From Acinetobacter colistiniresistens (lineage in GTDB: Bacteria; Pseudomonadota; Gammaproteobacteria; Pseudomonadales; Moraxellaceae): a stretch of DNA of 64,000 nucleotides. The notes under the pieces were generated by a model. It did no database searches. It saw nothing but the letters and a program-made list of their open reading frames with translations, and was not told the origin of the DNA. Where the stretch lies: the NCBI RefSeq assembly GCF_024582815.1, contig NZ_CP102099.1, forward strand, positions 2,046,001 through 2,110,000, given 5' to 3'. The translations under genes were made by a program, and so were the position numbers. Below, one piece after another: positions 57,496 to 64,000 of this stretch; positions within the stretch are counted from its first letter, which is position 1, and each line of letters opens with the position of its first letter.

Positions 57496-57989
57496 CGGAA
57501 TAGTCTCTCAGAATATTGAGTCTCCGACAAACCCGGTACGGTTCAGATTGAAATGGATGGGGTAACCCGTGTTGGTTTTGATCTGATTAAAGGCGGAATG
57601 GAAAAATATAATATTGATTCACCGATCTTTGTTCCAAGTAATGTCAGACCTAATTACGATCAGTGGTTAACCTTTGAAGGCATCAGTGTTGAAAATGGGG
57701 TAAATCATTATTTGGATGCCACAGTTGCCTATCGTCAGGCTTGTTTAAAAGCGATTAAGTATCTTGAGAATTTTGGATTTACCGGATCTCAAGCCTATAT
57801 GTTGCTGACTGCTGCACCTGTTGAAGGGCGTATCGGTGGGATTGTGGATATTCCAAACTGCGCCTGTACAATTTCTTTACCAACCTCTATTTTTGAGAAG
57901 AATATTTTGCCGCAGGGTGCCTTAAACGAGAATAAGTTTTGGGGACGCCGTTAGTAATATGAATACCAGCGTATAAGAAGGATTTTAAG

Positions 57990-58286
57990 ATGCCACTGTA
58001 TGATTTTAGATGTGAACATTGTGAAGGGATTTTTGAGCAGAATGTCCCGATGGTCAGTATAGCAAGGGATAACACCTCCTGCCCATATTGTCAGCAATCC
58101 ATGTTATTAAAACCGATGATTACAGGGCATCAAAAGATTTCAGTCAAAAATAAATGGCGACCCTCATCCAGCGCCGAGCAATTGGCAGGACCCTTGGTTG
58201 GAGGACCTGGGACCAGCAAAAAAAGTGCTCGGACTTCAGTGTTGCATAACTGCCGAGGTGTGAATTGTTCTTTGTGTGAGCTTTGA
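57990..58286 (+). CDS. fmdB: FmdB-family zinc-ribbon protein
   Basis: A 98-residue protein. The N-terminal zinc ribbon is MPLYDFRCEHCEG with CPYCQQ, as in the FmdB regulatory family; the C-terminus adds C-x4-C-x2-C (HNCRGVNCSLCEL). FmdB proteins sit next to formamidase genes and are thought to regulate or assist them. It follows the disrupted fmdA by 35 bases, so it is now probably cut off from its promoter by the IS. Confidence 0.87.
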   Translation: MPLYDFRCEHCEGIFEQNVPMVSIARDNTSCPYCQQSMLLKPMITGHQKISVKNKWRPSSSAEQLAGPLVGGPGTSKKSARTSVLHNCRGVNCSLCEL

Positions 58287-58323
58287 TCGCTTGCTGGGAT
58301 TAGCGCTTAATTATTTATATTTG

Positions 58324-58354
58324 ATCAGCATTTAATAGAGTATTAAATGCTGAT
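58324..58354. terminator. bidirectional terminator between fmdB and the carbonic anhydrase gene
   Basis: ATCAGCATTTAATA (58324-58337) pairs perfectly with TATTAAATGCTGAT (58341-58354) around GAG. Both flanks are T/A-rich, suiting the convergent genes. Confidence 0.85.
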
Positions 58355-58361
58355 TTTCAAA

Positions 58362-58904
58362 TTAATGCTCTTGATTGAGATAATTATCCTTCACTTTCAC
58401 ATAATGACGTGCTGAGTAAGGTAAAAATTCCATTTCTTTTTCGGTCAATGCGCGAACTTGCTGAACTGGACTACCGACATAGAGATAACCACTTTTTAAC
58501 ACTTTGCGTGGAGGAACCAGACTGCCTGCGCCAATCATCACATCATCTTCAATTATCACATCATCTAATACCACGGTATTAATCCCGATTAAGACACGAT
58601 TGCCAATGCTACAGCCATGTAAAGTCACATGATGCCCAACTGTCACATCTTCACCAATCACCAGTGGAGAGCCATTCGGTTTAGATTGATTTTTATGGCT
58701 GACATGCAACATACAATGATCTTGTACATTGCTGTTTTTACCAATTTGAATTGAATTCACATCACCACGAATCACCGCAAAAGGCCAAACTGAAACATTC
58801 TCTGCTAATTTGACATCACCAATGACCACTGACATGCCATCGACGTAGCAGCTTGGATCAACATCAGGTTTTTGGTCTAGATAAGGGCGAATGTTATTTG
58901 GCAT
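58362..58904 (-). CDS. gamma-carbonic-anhydrase-family hexapeptide protein
   Basis: A 180-residue left-handed beta-helix protein with hexapeptide repeats (VIRGDVNSIQIGKNSNVQDHCMLHVSHK, then IGEDVTVGHHVTLHGCSIGNRVLIG). Metal-binding histidines are in the HVSHK and GHHVTLHGC parts, as in YrdA/PaaY proteins. Many are assumed carbonic anhydrases, but activity is unproven. A longer frame to 58952 has no ribosome-binding site; ATG 58904 gives the family N-terminus. Confidence 0.9.
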   Translation of the reverse strand: MPNNIRPYLDQKPDVDPSCYVDGMSVVIGDVKLAENVSVWPFAVIRGDVNSIQIGKNSNVQDHCMLHVSHKNQSKPNGSPLVIGEDVTVGHHVTLHGCSIGNRVLIGINTVVLDDVIIEDDVMIGAGSLVPPRKVLKSGYLYVGSPVQQVRALTEKEMEFLPYSARHYVKVKDNYLNQEH

Positions 58905-58994
58905 AGTTGCTTTCAATCGAAAATTTAAAGCCATTATAAAATAAAAAAGCATTCATACCCAAGGGCATGAATGCTGAATTAACTTAGTTTAAAA

Positions 58995-60143
58995 TTAAAA
59001 TAAGTTACTGAAAAACATTTTGATATGATCAAAGATACGTGCAAAGAAACCAGCTTCTTCAACAGGTTTTAATGCCACAAGTGGTTTTTCAGCAATCACT
59101 TTACCATCAAGGCTTGCGACTAATTTACCAACCACTTGACCTTTGGCTAAAGGTGCATTGAGTTTCGGTTGAACTACAAGCTGAGTCTTGATTTTGTCAG
59201 CTTGGCCTTTAGGCATAGTGACGTTGAAGTTTTCAGCTAAGCCAATTTGAACTTCATCTTGTTTACCAAACCATACTTTTGCTTTAGCAAGTACTTGGTT
59301 GGCAGGTTGAACGTTTGCCGTTTCAAAGTTGGCAAAGCCCCAAGCCAATAAAGTACGGGTTTGGCTGGCACGTTCATTCATGCTTGGTGTACCAAAGATC
59401 ACCGAGATTAAACGCATTGGACCACGTTTACTTGAGGTGGTTAAGCAGAAACCAGCTTCATTGGTATGACCTGTTTTTAAGCCATCAACACTTGGATCGG
59501 TATAAAGCAGGGCATTACGGTTACCTTGTTTAATCCCGTTAAAGGTAAATTCTTTTTCAGAATAGATTGGGTAGTACTTCGAGCTGTCTTTAATGATGTG
59601 CTGGGCAAGAATTGCCATATCTTTTGCAGTTGAATAATGACCTTCAGCTGGCATACCTGTTGAGTTGATAAAATGTGTATTTACCATACCCACACGTTTT
59701 GCTTCTTGATTCATCATGTGAGCAAAAGTGCCTTCGTTGCCCGCAACGTGTTCTGCCATTGCTTTTGATGCATCATTGCCTGATTGGATAATGATACCAC
59801 GTAGCATTTCCAAAACTGTCGCTGTGCCATTTAATGGAACATACATACATGATTCAGAACTGCTGCCACGACACCACGCAGATTCGTTCATGCGGACTTG
59901 TTCGTTTTCAGTCAATTCACCTTTTAAAAGCTTCTGCTCAATGATGTAGCTTGTCATCATTTTTGTCATTGAAGCAGGTGCAAGTTTTTCATTTTCATTT
60001 TTTGCAGCGAGAATCTGTCCGGTCTCGTAATCCATAAGTACATAGGATTTATTATTTAATTCTGGTGGAGCGGATAGGACAGTTGCTGCATATGAAAAGC
60101 TTGGCAAAAGGAGTAATGCAGCAAGAGCGCTTTTGTGAGTCAT
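58995..60143 (-). CDS. dacC: D-alanyl-D-alanine carboxypeptidase (PBP5/6 type)
   Basis: A 382-residue S11 peptidase with a signal peptide (HKSALAALLLLPSFSYA). Active-site motifs are S-M-T-K (APASMTKMM), S-G-N (QSGNDASKAM) and K-T-G (GLKTGHTNEAG). A PBP5_C domain and a C-terminal amphipathic anchor (FDHIKMFFSNLF) complete it. It trims the terminal D-Ala of peptidoglycan pentapeptides. ATG 60143 begins the signal peptide; longer upstream frames lack a ribosome-binding site. Confidence 0.94.
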   Translation of the reverse strand: MTHKSALAALLLLPSFSYAATVLSAPPELNNKSYVLMDYETGQILAAKNENEKLAPASMTKMMTSYIIEQKLLKGELTENEQVRMNESAWCRGSSSESCMYVPLNGTATVLEMLRGIIIQSGNDASKAMAEHVAGNEGTFAHMMNQEAKRVGMVNTHFINSTGMPAEGHYSTAKDMAILAQHIIKDSSKYYPIYSEKEFTFNGIKQGNRNALLYTDPSVDGLKTGHTNEAGFCLTTSSKRGPMRLISVIFGTPSMNERASQTRTLLAWGFANFETANVQPANQVLAKAKVWFGKQDEVQIGLAENFNVTMPKGQADKIKTQLVVQPKLNAPLAKGQVVGKLVASLDGKVIAEKPLVALKPVEEAGFFARIFDHIKMFFSNLF

Positions 60144-60201
60144 TCTAGGTGGTTCCAATATCTTGTATGAAGCAGACGAGCCTAGCATTTTAGGACAAAG
60201 C

Positions 60202-60235
60202 AAAGCCGACTTCTACGGGAGAAATCGGCTTTTTC
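60202..60235. terminator. hairpin between dacC and the MCR_0457-like gene
   Basis: AAAGCCGA (60202-60209) pairs with TCGGCTTT (60225-60232). It probably ends the transcript of the minus-strand gene to its right. Confidence 0.65.
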
Positions 60236-60270
60236 ATACAGTATTGTAACCTGACGCTTAATTGGTCGGA

Positions 60271-60675
60271 TTATTTCGAATAATAATTACGAACATCATC
60301 GCAAATTTGACGGTTGTCATTGTCAGAAGCAGCTTTGGCATCAGCACGCGCTTCTTTTAAGGCTTCTTGGAAATCTTTGCCTTTCACACGCTTGTTTAGG
60401 GTTTCGACAGCTTTAGCATCGTTATTTAAATAGGCTTTGACTAAATTGTCATAGGCTTTATTAAATTTTAAATCTTTGCCAATTAAACTTGGGCAAATTT
60501 CAGATAGGACATAGATTGCCGCAAGTTCTTGCTTGGTCACACTATCAGAGGTAGGTGTTACTTCAATCTTTTCTGCTTCAGCGGCTTTTTTATCTGCTGC
60601 AAAGGCTGTAGGAGCTAAAGCGCTCGAAGCGATGAGCAATGATAAACCTAGTGTTTTAAAAACATTTTTCTTCAT
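60271..60675 (-). CDS. small secreted protein, MCR_0457-like (paralogue 1)
   Basis: A 134-residue protein with a signal peptide (MKKNVFKTLGLSLLIASSALAPTAFA, cut before ADKK). The mature part has the motif SEICPSLIGKDLKF and a second cysteine in QICDDVRNYY, probably a disulfide pair. It is a paralogue of the 124-residue protein at 61488-61862. I associate both with the Moraxellaceae MCR_0457 family of unknown function, from memory. Periplasmic location is inferred. Confidence 0.8.
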   Translation of the reverse strand: MKKNVFKTLGLSLLIASSALAPTAFAADKKAAEAEKIEVTPTSDSVTKQELAAIYVLSEICPSLIGKDLKFNKAYDNLVKAYLNNDAKAVETLNKRVKGKDFQEALKEARADAKAASDNDNRQICDDVRNYYSK

Positions 60676-61000
60676 AAGAAATCAAACTCAAAACAAGACT
60701 TAAACAATTTGAATAACTTATAGCATAAAAGCATGTTAAAAAATGTATGTTTGCTGTAGGAAGCGTAGAGAAAGTGTGGCTTTCAATCTTCAAAATATAA
60801 AATTTGGTTAGTGTGATAAGGAGAGATACCCCTTTGGCTTGACATCCTTGTTTGTACATAACATGCTTAAAAAATAAGCTAAAGTGATTGGTCCGAGTGT
60901 GGCTAGTGGTATGCTTAAAGTCGCTTGAGCAGTAGCAAAAATGAGCAGGGTAAATAAAAGTACGAGAAAATAAAAAATTACATGGAAAAGGAGCTGGAAA
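60676..61000. other. intergenic region upstream of the VOC gene
   Basis: About 325 bases between divergent genes. A hydrophobic minus-strand frame (60808-61068) overlaps the VOC start and lacks a ribosome-binding site, so I do not call it. Both promoters should be here. Confidence 0.45.
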
Positions 61001-61363
61001 ATGAAGGCAAAATTCACTGGTGGTGTTGATATCGCCCTTAAACTTCCACCACACCAATTTGAAGCCACGGTTATATTTTATCGTGACGTAATTGGGCTTA
61101 AACAAATTACAGAAAAAGCACCTGATATTGGCTTTGAACTTGGTCCAGTCAAATTGTGGCTAGCGCCAGCGCCAGAAATGAGTCAAGCTGAGCTTTGGCT
61201 GGAATTGTTTACGGATAATTTTCCTGAGGCTGCTCAATATTTAAATACACAAGGGGTGACCCGTTGTGATGCAATTGAACCTTTGCCAGAAGGATTTCGA
61301 GGAGGGTGGATTACAAGCCCAGCCAATATTATTCATATGGTTCGAGAACCCGATGCTTGGTAA
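61001..61363 (+). CDS. VOC/glyoxalase-fold protein
   Basis: A 120-residue single-unit vicinal-oxygen-chelate protein (FEATVIFYRDVIGLKQI at the start, GWITSPANIIHMVREPD at the end, which is the usual last strand). Members include glyoxalase I, dioxygenases and antibiotic-resistance proteins; metal ligands are not clear here. AAGGAGCTGGAAA is a strong ribosome-binding site before ATG 61001. It lies between two paralogous secreted proteins. Confidence 0.82.
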   Translation: MKAKFTGGVDIALKLPPHQFEATVIFYRDVIGLKQITEKAPDIGFELGPVKLWLAPAPEMSQAELWLELFTDNFPEAAQYLNTQGVTRCDAIEPLPEGFRGGWITSPANIIHMVREPDAW

Positions 61364-61487
61364 TAATTTATATTGCTTAAATTTGAAAAAAATGTGCAGG
61401 GCGATTGAGGGGCTATTAGATGCGTTATACAGCTTGTGTGGTTTTAAACAGTTCTGTGTAAAACCACAGCAAAATCTTGAAAGCAGT

Positions 61488-61862
61488 TTAGCCTTCGAAA
61501 TTGAGTACGTCTTCACATACTGATTTTTGTTCAGCTTTGTCCACTTCTGAGGCAGCTTCGCGAGCTTCTTTGAGTAGGTTTTTAAATTCTCCATCTTTTT
61601 GTAGACTGTCTAAAGATGCAGATTTGTCTGAGTAATTACTTAAATATGACCCCAGCATTTTTTTGATGTTCTGGTCAAATTTAGCATTCTTGCCAATCAG
61701 ATTAGGGCACATTTCAATAAGGACTTGTGCATTGGCAATGTCATCTTTAATTAATGCATCCGCTTCTTTTGCTGAAACTGCTTCGTCTGCAAAAACAGCG
61801 GGTGCTGTTAAAAGTGTGAAACTTACCCCAAAAATTCGAATAAAATTAGATAAATGTCTCAT
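61488..61862 (-). CDS. small secreted protein, MCR_0457-like (paralogue 2)
   Basis: A 124-residue paralogue of the protein at 60271-60675. It has a signal peptide (IRIFGVSFTLLTAPAVFA) and the motif IEMCPNLIGKNAKF with a second cysteine in SVCEDVLNF. The shared pattern E-x-C-P-x-L-I-G-K and the C-terminal Cys suggest the same disulfide. The two genes lie in the same direction and are separated by the plus-strand VOC gene. Function unknown. Confidence 0.8.
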   Translation of the reverse strand: MRHLSNFIRIFGVSFTLLTAPAVFADEAVSAKEADALIKDDIANAQVLIEMCPNLIGKNAKFDQNIKKMLGSYLSNYSDKSASLDSLQKDGEFKNLLKEAREAASEVDKAEQKSVCEDVLNFEG

Positions 61863-61964
61863 GGCTGTATAAATTTCTAATACTATGAAGCCATAAATAT
61901 ATATAATTCAAGGAATAATTCAATTGAAAAAACTGCCTAGTAACATTGAAGAGATTTGATTTTA

Positions 61965-62735
61965 GTGAATATTTTGATCGCGAATGATGATGGTGTGTTT
62001 GCACCAGGATTACAGGCTTTAGCGCAAGCGTTAAAGCCATTAGGCCGAGTGGTTGTGGTCGCTCCTGAAAGTGAGCGAAGCGGTTACTCGAGTGCTTTGA
62101 CCTTAGACCGTCCCTTACGTCCTATCCAGATTTCTGAAGATGTCTGGGCAGTTAATGGAACACCTGCGGACTGTGTTTATTTATCAATGAACGGTCTTTT
62201 TGATTTTGAATTCGATCTGGTGGTCAGTGGCATCAACAGCGGGGCAAATCTGGGCGATGATGTTCTATATTCAGGTACGGTCGGAGCCGCTTTTGAAGGA
62301 CGGTTAATGAAACATCCTGCAATTGCCGTGTCATTGGCGGGCTCTAATGTTCGTGCTTATGAACATCCGCAGCACTATGCAGCAGCGGCGAAATGGGTCC
62401 ATGACTTTATTGCTAAAGGTCTGCCCGTGCTGCCACCACGTCACATCTTCAATATTAATATTCCGGATATTGAGCAGATTAAAGGGGCACAAGTCACCTA
62501 TCAGGGGCGCCGTGCACAATCAAAGCCGATTAGTAGTCATGTCGACCCACGTGGACGTCAAGTGTATTGGATTGGTTTAGCTGGAGAGGCAATTACTGAC
62601 CCACAAGCAGGATCAAGTGAAATCCAGTCCGATTTTTTTGCTGTTTCAAATGGCTATGTCAGTATTACACCGATCCAGATGGACGCAACCAACTATGCGG
62701 TACTTGAAAATTTACATGCTCATGTAAATGGTTAG
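61965..62735 (+). CDS. surE: 5'/3'-nucleotidase SurE
   Basis: A 256-residue SurE phosphatase. Metal ligands are in [12 protein letters not shown] (Asp-Asp), the serine in [12 protein letters not shown], and NGTPADCV and [22 protein letters not shown] follow. It removes phosphate from nucleotides and short polyphosphates in stationary-phase stress. The first codon is GTG 61965 (NILIANDDG); a TTG three codons earlier is possible. nlpD follows after a terminator, an order seen around rpoS in many gamma-proteobacteria. Confidence 0.95.
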   Translation: MNILIANDDGVFAPGLQALAQALKPLGRVVVVAPESERSGYSSALTLDRPLRPIQISEDVWAVNGTPADCVYLSMNGLFDFEFDLVVSGINSGANLGDDVLYSGTVGAAFEGRLMKHPAIAVSLAGSNVRAYEHPQHYAAAAKWVHDFIAKGLPVLPPRHIFNINIPDIEQIKGAQVTYQGRRAQSKPISSHVDPRGRQVYWIGLAGEAITDPQAGSSEIQSDFFAVSNGYVSITPIQMDATNYAVLENLHAHVNG

Positions 62736-62766
62736 CCCTATGAATGTTATAAGTTTGTGAATATAG

Positions 62767-62797
62767 AAAGTGAGAACTCGTTTTTTCTCACTTTTTT
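62767..62797 (+). terminator. terminator after surE
   Basis: AAAGTGAGAA (62767-62776) pairs with TTCTCACTTT (62785-62794), followed by T residues. Confidence 0.85.
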
Positions 62798-62833
62798 GAT
62801 ACTCTTAGGCGCAAAGTAAATAAGGTTTTTTCG

Positions 62834-63670
62834 ATGAGGGCGAAGATGCACTTAAACCATGTCTCGGTTTTTCTATCACAGAAGATGATTAAAACAATCG
62901 TTTTGTCTATGGCGGTTGCTACAGTGGCAGTTATGACAGGTTGTGCATCTAAACCGCAAGTAAATAGTGGAACACGTTATGTGCAAGCACCGAATTATTA
63001 TACTGTACGCTCGGGTGATACACTAAGTGCAATCTCAAACCGTTATGGTCTGAACTATTTGGATGTTGCTGCACTGAATGGAATTGCACCGCCTTATCGA
63101 ATTTATGTCAATCAGTCTTTACGTTTAAAAGGTTCTGTGGCGCAGCGTACAACCTCTACACAAGCCATGACACAAACGGCACCTATTCAACGTCAAAGTA
63201 TTAATTTGCCAACTCAGCAGCCAGTTGTGCCAAAAACACAACCTGTTATACCGAGACCCGTTGTTCCTGCTGTCCCAGTTAATCCATCAACAACTTTGGC
63301 TTCAAGTCTACGTTGGGTTAAACCATCGAATGGTCCAATCATTCAAACCTTTAATTTAGCGAGTAATGTGAAAGGGACGCGTTACGGTGGGAATGAAGGT
63401 GATCCAGTTTTTGCTGCAGCAAATGGACAAGTTGTATACGCCGCGGATGGGCTTAAAGAATATGGTAATCTGGTTTTGGTAAAGCATATTGATGGTTACA
63501 TCACCGCATATGCGCATAACAGTAAAATGTTAGTGAAGAGTGGTGACACAGTGACTGCGGGACAGAAAATCGCAGAAATGGGATCATCAGGTGCATCACG
63601 TGTCATGTTAGAGTTTCAAGTTCGTTTAGATGGTAAACCTGTGAATCCTGTCACAGTTTTACCAAATTAA
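62834..63670 (+). CDS. nlpD: NlpD-like LysM/LytM lipoprotein
   Basis: A 278-residue lipoprotein: an extended N-terminus, lipobox ending VMTGC, a LysM domain at about 55-100 (YYTVRSGDTLSAISNRYGLNYLDVAALNGI), a Pro/Gln-rich linker (about 103-155), and a LytM/M23 domain. The M23 zinc ligands are lost: GTRYGGNEGDPV replaces the HxxxD part, and MLEFQ replaces the final H-x-H. It should therefore act as an amidase activator for AmiC-type enzymes at the septum, as E. coli NlpD does. It follows surE. Confidence 0.93.
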   Translation: MRAKMHLNHVSVFLSQKMIKTIVLSMAVATVAVMTGCASKPQVNSGTRYVQAPNYYTVRSGDTLSAISNRYGLNYLDVAALNGIAPPYRIYVNQSLRLKGSVAQRTTSTQAMTQTAPIQRQSINLPTQQPVVPKTQPVIPRPVVPAVPVNPSTTLASSLRWVKPSNGPIIQTFNLASNVKGTRYGGNEGDPVFAAANGQVVYAADGLKEYGNLVLVKHIDGYITAYAHNSKMLVKSGDTVTAGQKIAEMGSSGASRVMLEFQVRLDGKPVNPVTVLPN

Positions 63671-63807
63671 CGTTAAGATTATTAATAATCATTCAATAAT
63701 TTATTAATAATCCTCTAGTGCATAAATAGACTTCCTTGTATACTGAATTGAGATTGCTTTCATTAGAACAATAAGCATATTAATAAATTAAGGTAAGAGG
63801 GAAGTCT

Positions 63808-64000
63808 ATGCTAGATCAATTGCGTGCAATGGGGGTTTTCGCCTGTGTTGTGGAAAGAAGCTCTTTCAGTGGTGCAGCACGAGAGTTAGGAATCACAACC
63901 AGCGCAGTTAGCCAACAAATCCGTTCTTTAGAGCAAGAAATGGATGTTACCTTACTTCATCGCTCAACTCGAAAACTGAGCCTTACAGAGGCTGGGCAAG
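63808..64000 (+). CDS. LysR-family regulator (partial, C-terminus outside window)
   Basis: The first 64 codons of a LysR protein (MLDQLRAMGVFACVVERSSFSGAARELGITTSAVSQQIRSLEQEM) with the whole N-terminal HTH. AGAGGGAAG precedes ATG 63808. The frame runs off the right edge without a stop. The effector domain, and so the target, cannot be seen. Confidence 0.93.
   Translation, partial: MLDQLRAMGVFACVVERSSFSGAARELGITTSAVSQQIRSLEQEMDVTLLHRSTRKLSLTEAGQ

Larger units (their letters stand above)
56236..57545 (-). mobile_element. IS3-family insertion sequence, copy 2
   Basis: A 1310-base copy of the element at 12534-13842, reversed in orientation. The same 27-base inverted repeats end it (TGAACCGTACCGGG at each outer edge). 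It is flanked by GAT direct repeats at 56233-56235 and 57546-57548. Compared with copy 1 it has a one-base insertion in orfB at 56929. The clean duplication shows a simple recent insertion. Confidence 0.96.
55466..57954 (+). pseudogene. fmdA: acetamidase/formamidase gene interrupted by an IS3-family element
   Basis: The 5' part (55466-56235) encodes MQHIKIKPGVALAEQAEIGHNRWHPD through YFPVYQKGAGFSMGDLHFSQGDGEIGFCG. The 3' part resumes after the IS and its GAT duplication at 57549, encoding IEMDGVTRVGFDLIKGG to FWGRR and TAG at 57954. Removing the IS and one GAT gives exactly 392 codons in frame, the normal size for an FmdA/AmdA enzyme, which hydrolyses formamide to formate and ammonia. With the IS in place the gene is disrupted. 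Confidence 0.93.

Noticed and set aside
60808..61068. Hydrophobic minus-strand frame that could be a small membrane protein
   Set aside because: It overlaps the start of the well-supported VOC gene, has no ribosome-binding site at its ATG, and its hydrophobic part covers the region where the VOC promoter must lie.

Overview
The window is about 40% G+C chromosomal DNA that looks like Acinetobacter (Moraxellaceae). The evidence is the conserved block nudJ-mnmA-hflD-purB, the neighbours tsaD/rpsU/yqeY and surE/nlpD, a UmuD protein with the N-terminal extension typical of Acinetobacter, many Acinetobacter-style small secreted proteins, and the absence of any LexA-type SOS box at umuDC. The species cannot be fixed from the sequence.

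Layout. 1-5 kb: 5' part of mutS (minus strand, runs off the left edge), a DUF4424-like secreted protein, an SDR protein with altered catalytic residues, and a LysR regulator. 5.2-11.4 kb: a tight operon with an NRAMP-type permease, pxpA, a DUF1445 protein, fused pxpB-pxpC and a biotin carboxylase carrying its own biotin domain. 11.5-13.85 kb: the remains of the pga (PNAG polysaccharide) operon, pgaD plus the 3' end of pgaC, cut by an intact IS3-family element. 14-18.5 kb: a PAP2 phosphatase, small orphan ORFs, a 5'-truncated pirin and a methyltransferase. 18.7-20.7 kb: umuDC with a palindromic operator. 20.9-28.7 kb: two tandem AraC regulators, an alpha/beta hydrolase, an old-yellow-enzyme homologue, a LysR/azoR divergent pair, a decayed NAD(P)-binding oxidoreductase and an NAPE-PLD-like hydrolase. 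28.9-37.7 kb: a HolD-like candidate, ghrB, an acyltransferase, a BepA-like protease, yqeY, rpsU, tsaD, then a three-gene set (P-loop kinase, Thg1-like polymerase, HTH-like protein) that could form an RNA-end repair unit. 37.7-45.2 kb: EamA/TetR, HPP/TetR around a 24-bp perfect palindrome, a large unknown protein, a DUF815 ATPase, and a patatin phospholipase overlapping a protein-kinase-like gene. 45.3-45.9 kb: a duplicated tRNA-Leu/tRNA-Trp pair. 46.4-51.2 kb: astA, cycA and a broken orphan vgrG. 51.3-55.2 kb: purB, hflD, mnmA, nudJ. 55.4-58.3 kb: a formamidase gene split by a second copy of the same IS, followed by fmdB. 58.3-64 kb: gamma carbonic anhydrase, dacC, two paralogous small secreted proteins flanking a VOC gene, surE, nlpD and the start of a LysR gene.

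The most telling observations are: (1) the IS3 element at pgaC lacks a target duplication and the upstream pga genes are missing, so an IS-linked deletion has probably removed PNAG synthesis here; (2) the second copy has an exact GAT duplication, and removing it restores the formamidase frame, but its own orfB has a one-base insertion; (3) the kinase/Thg1-like/HTH cluster is the best candidate for a little-described system; (4) the pxp operon holds all the parts of a biotin-dependent carboxylase resembling a split urea carboxylase; (5) there are several relic genes (pirin, vgrG, an NAD(P)-binding oxidoreductase).
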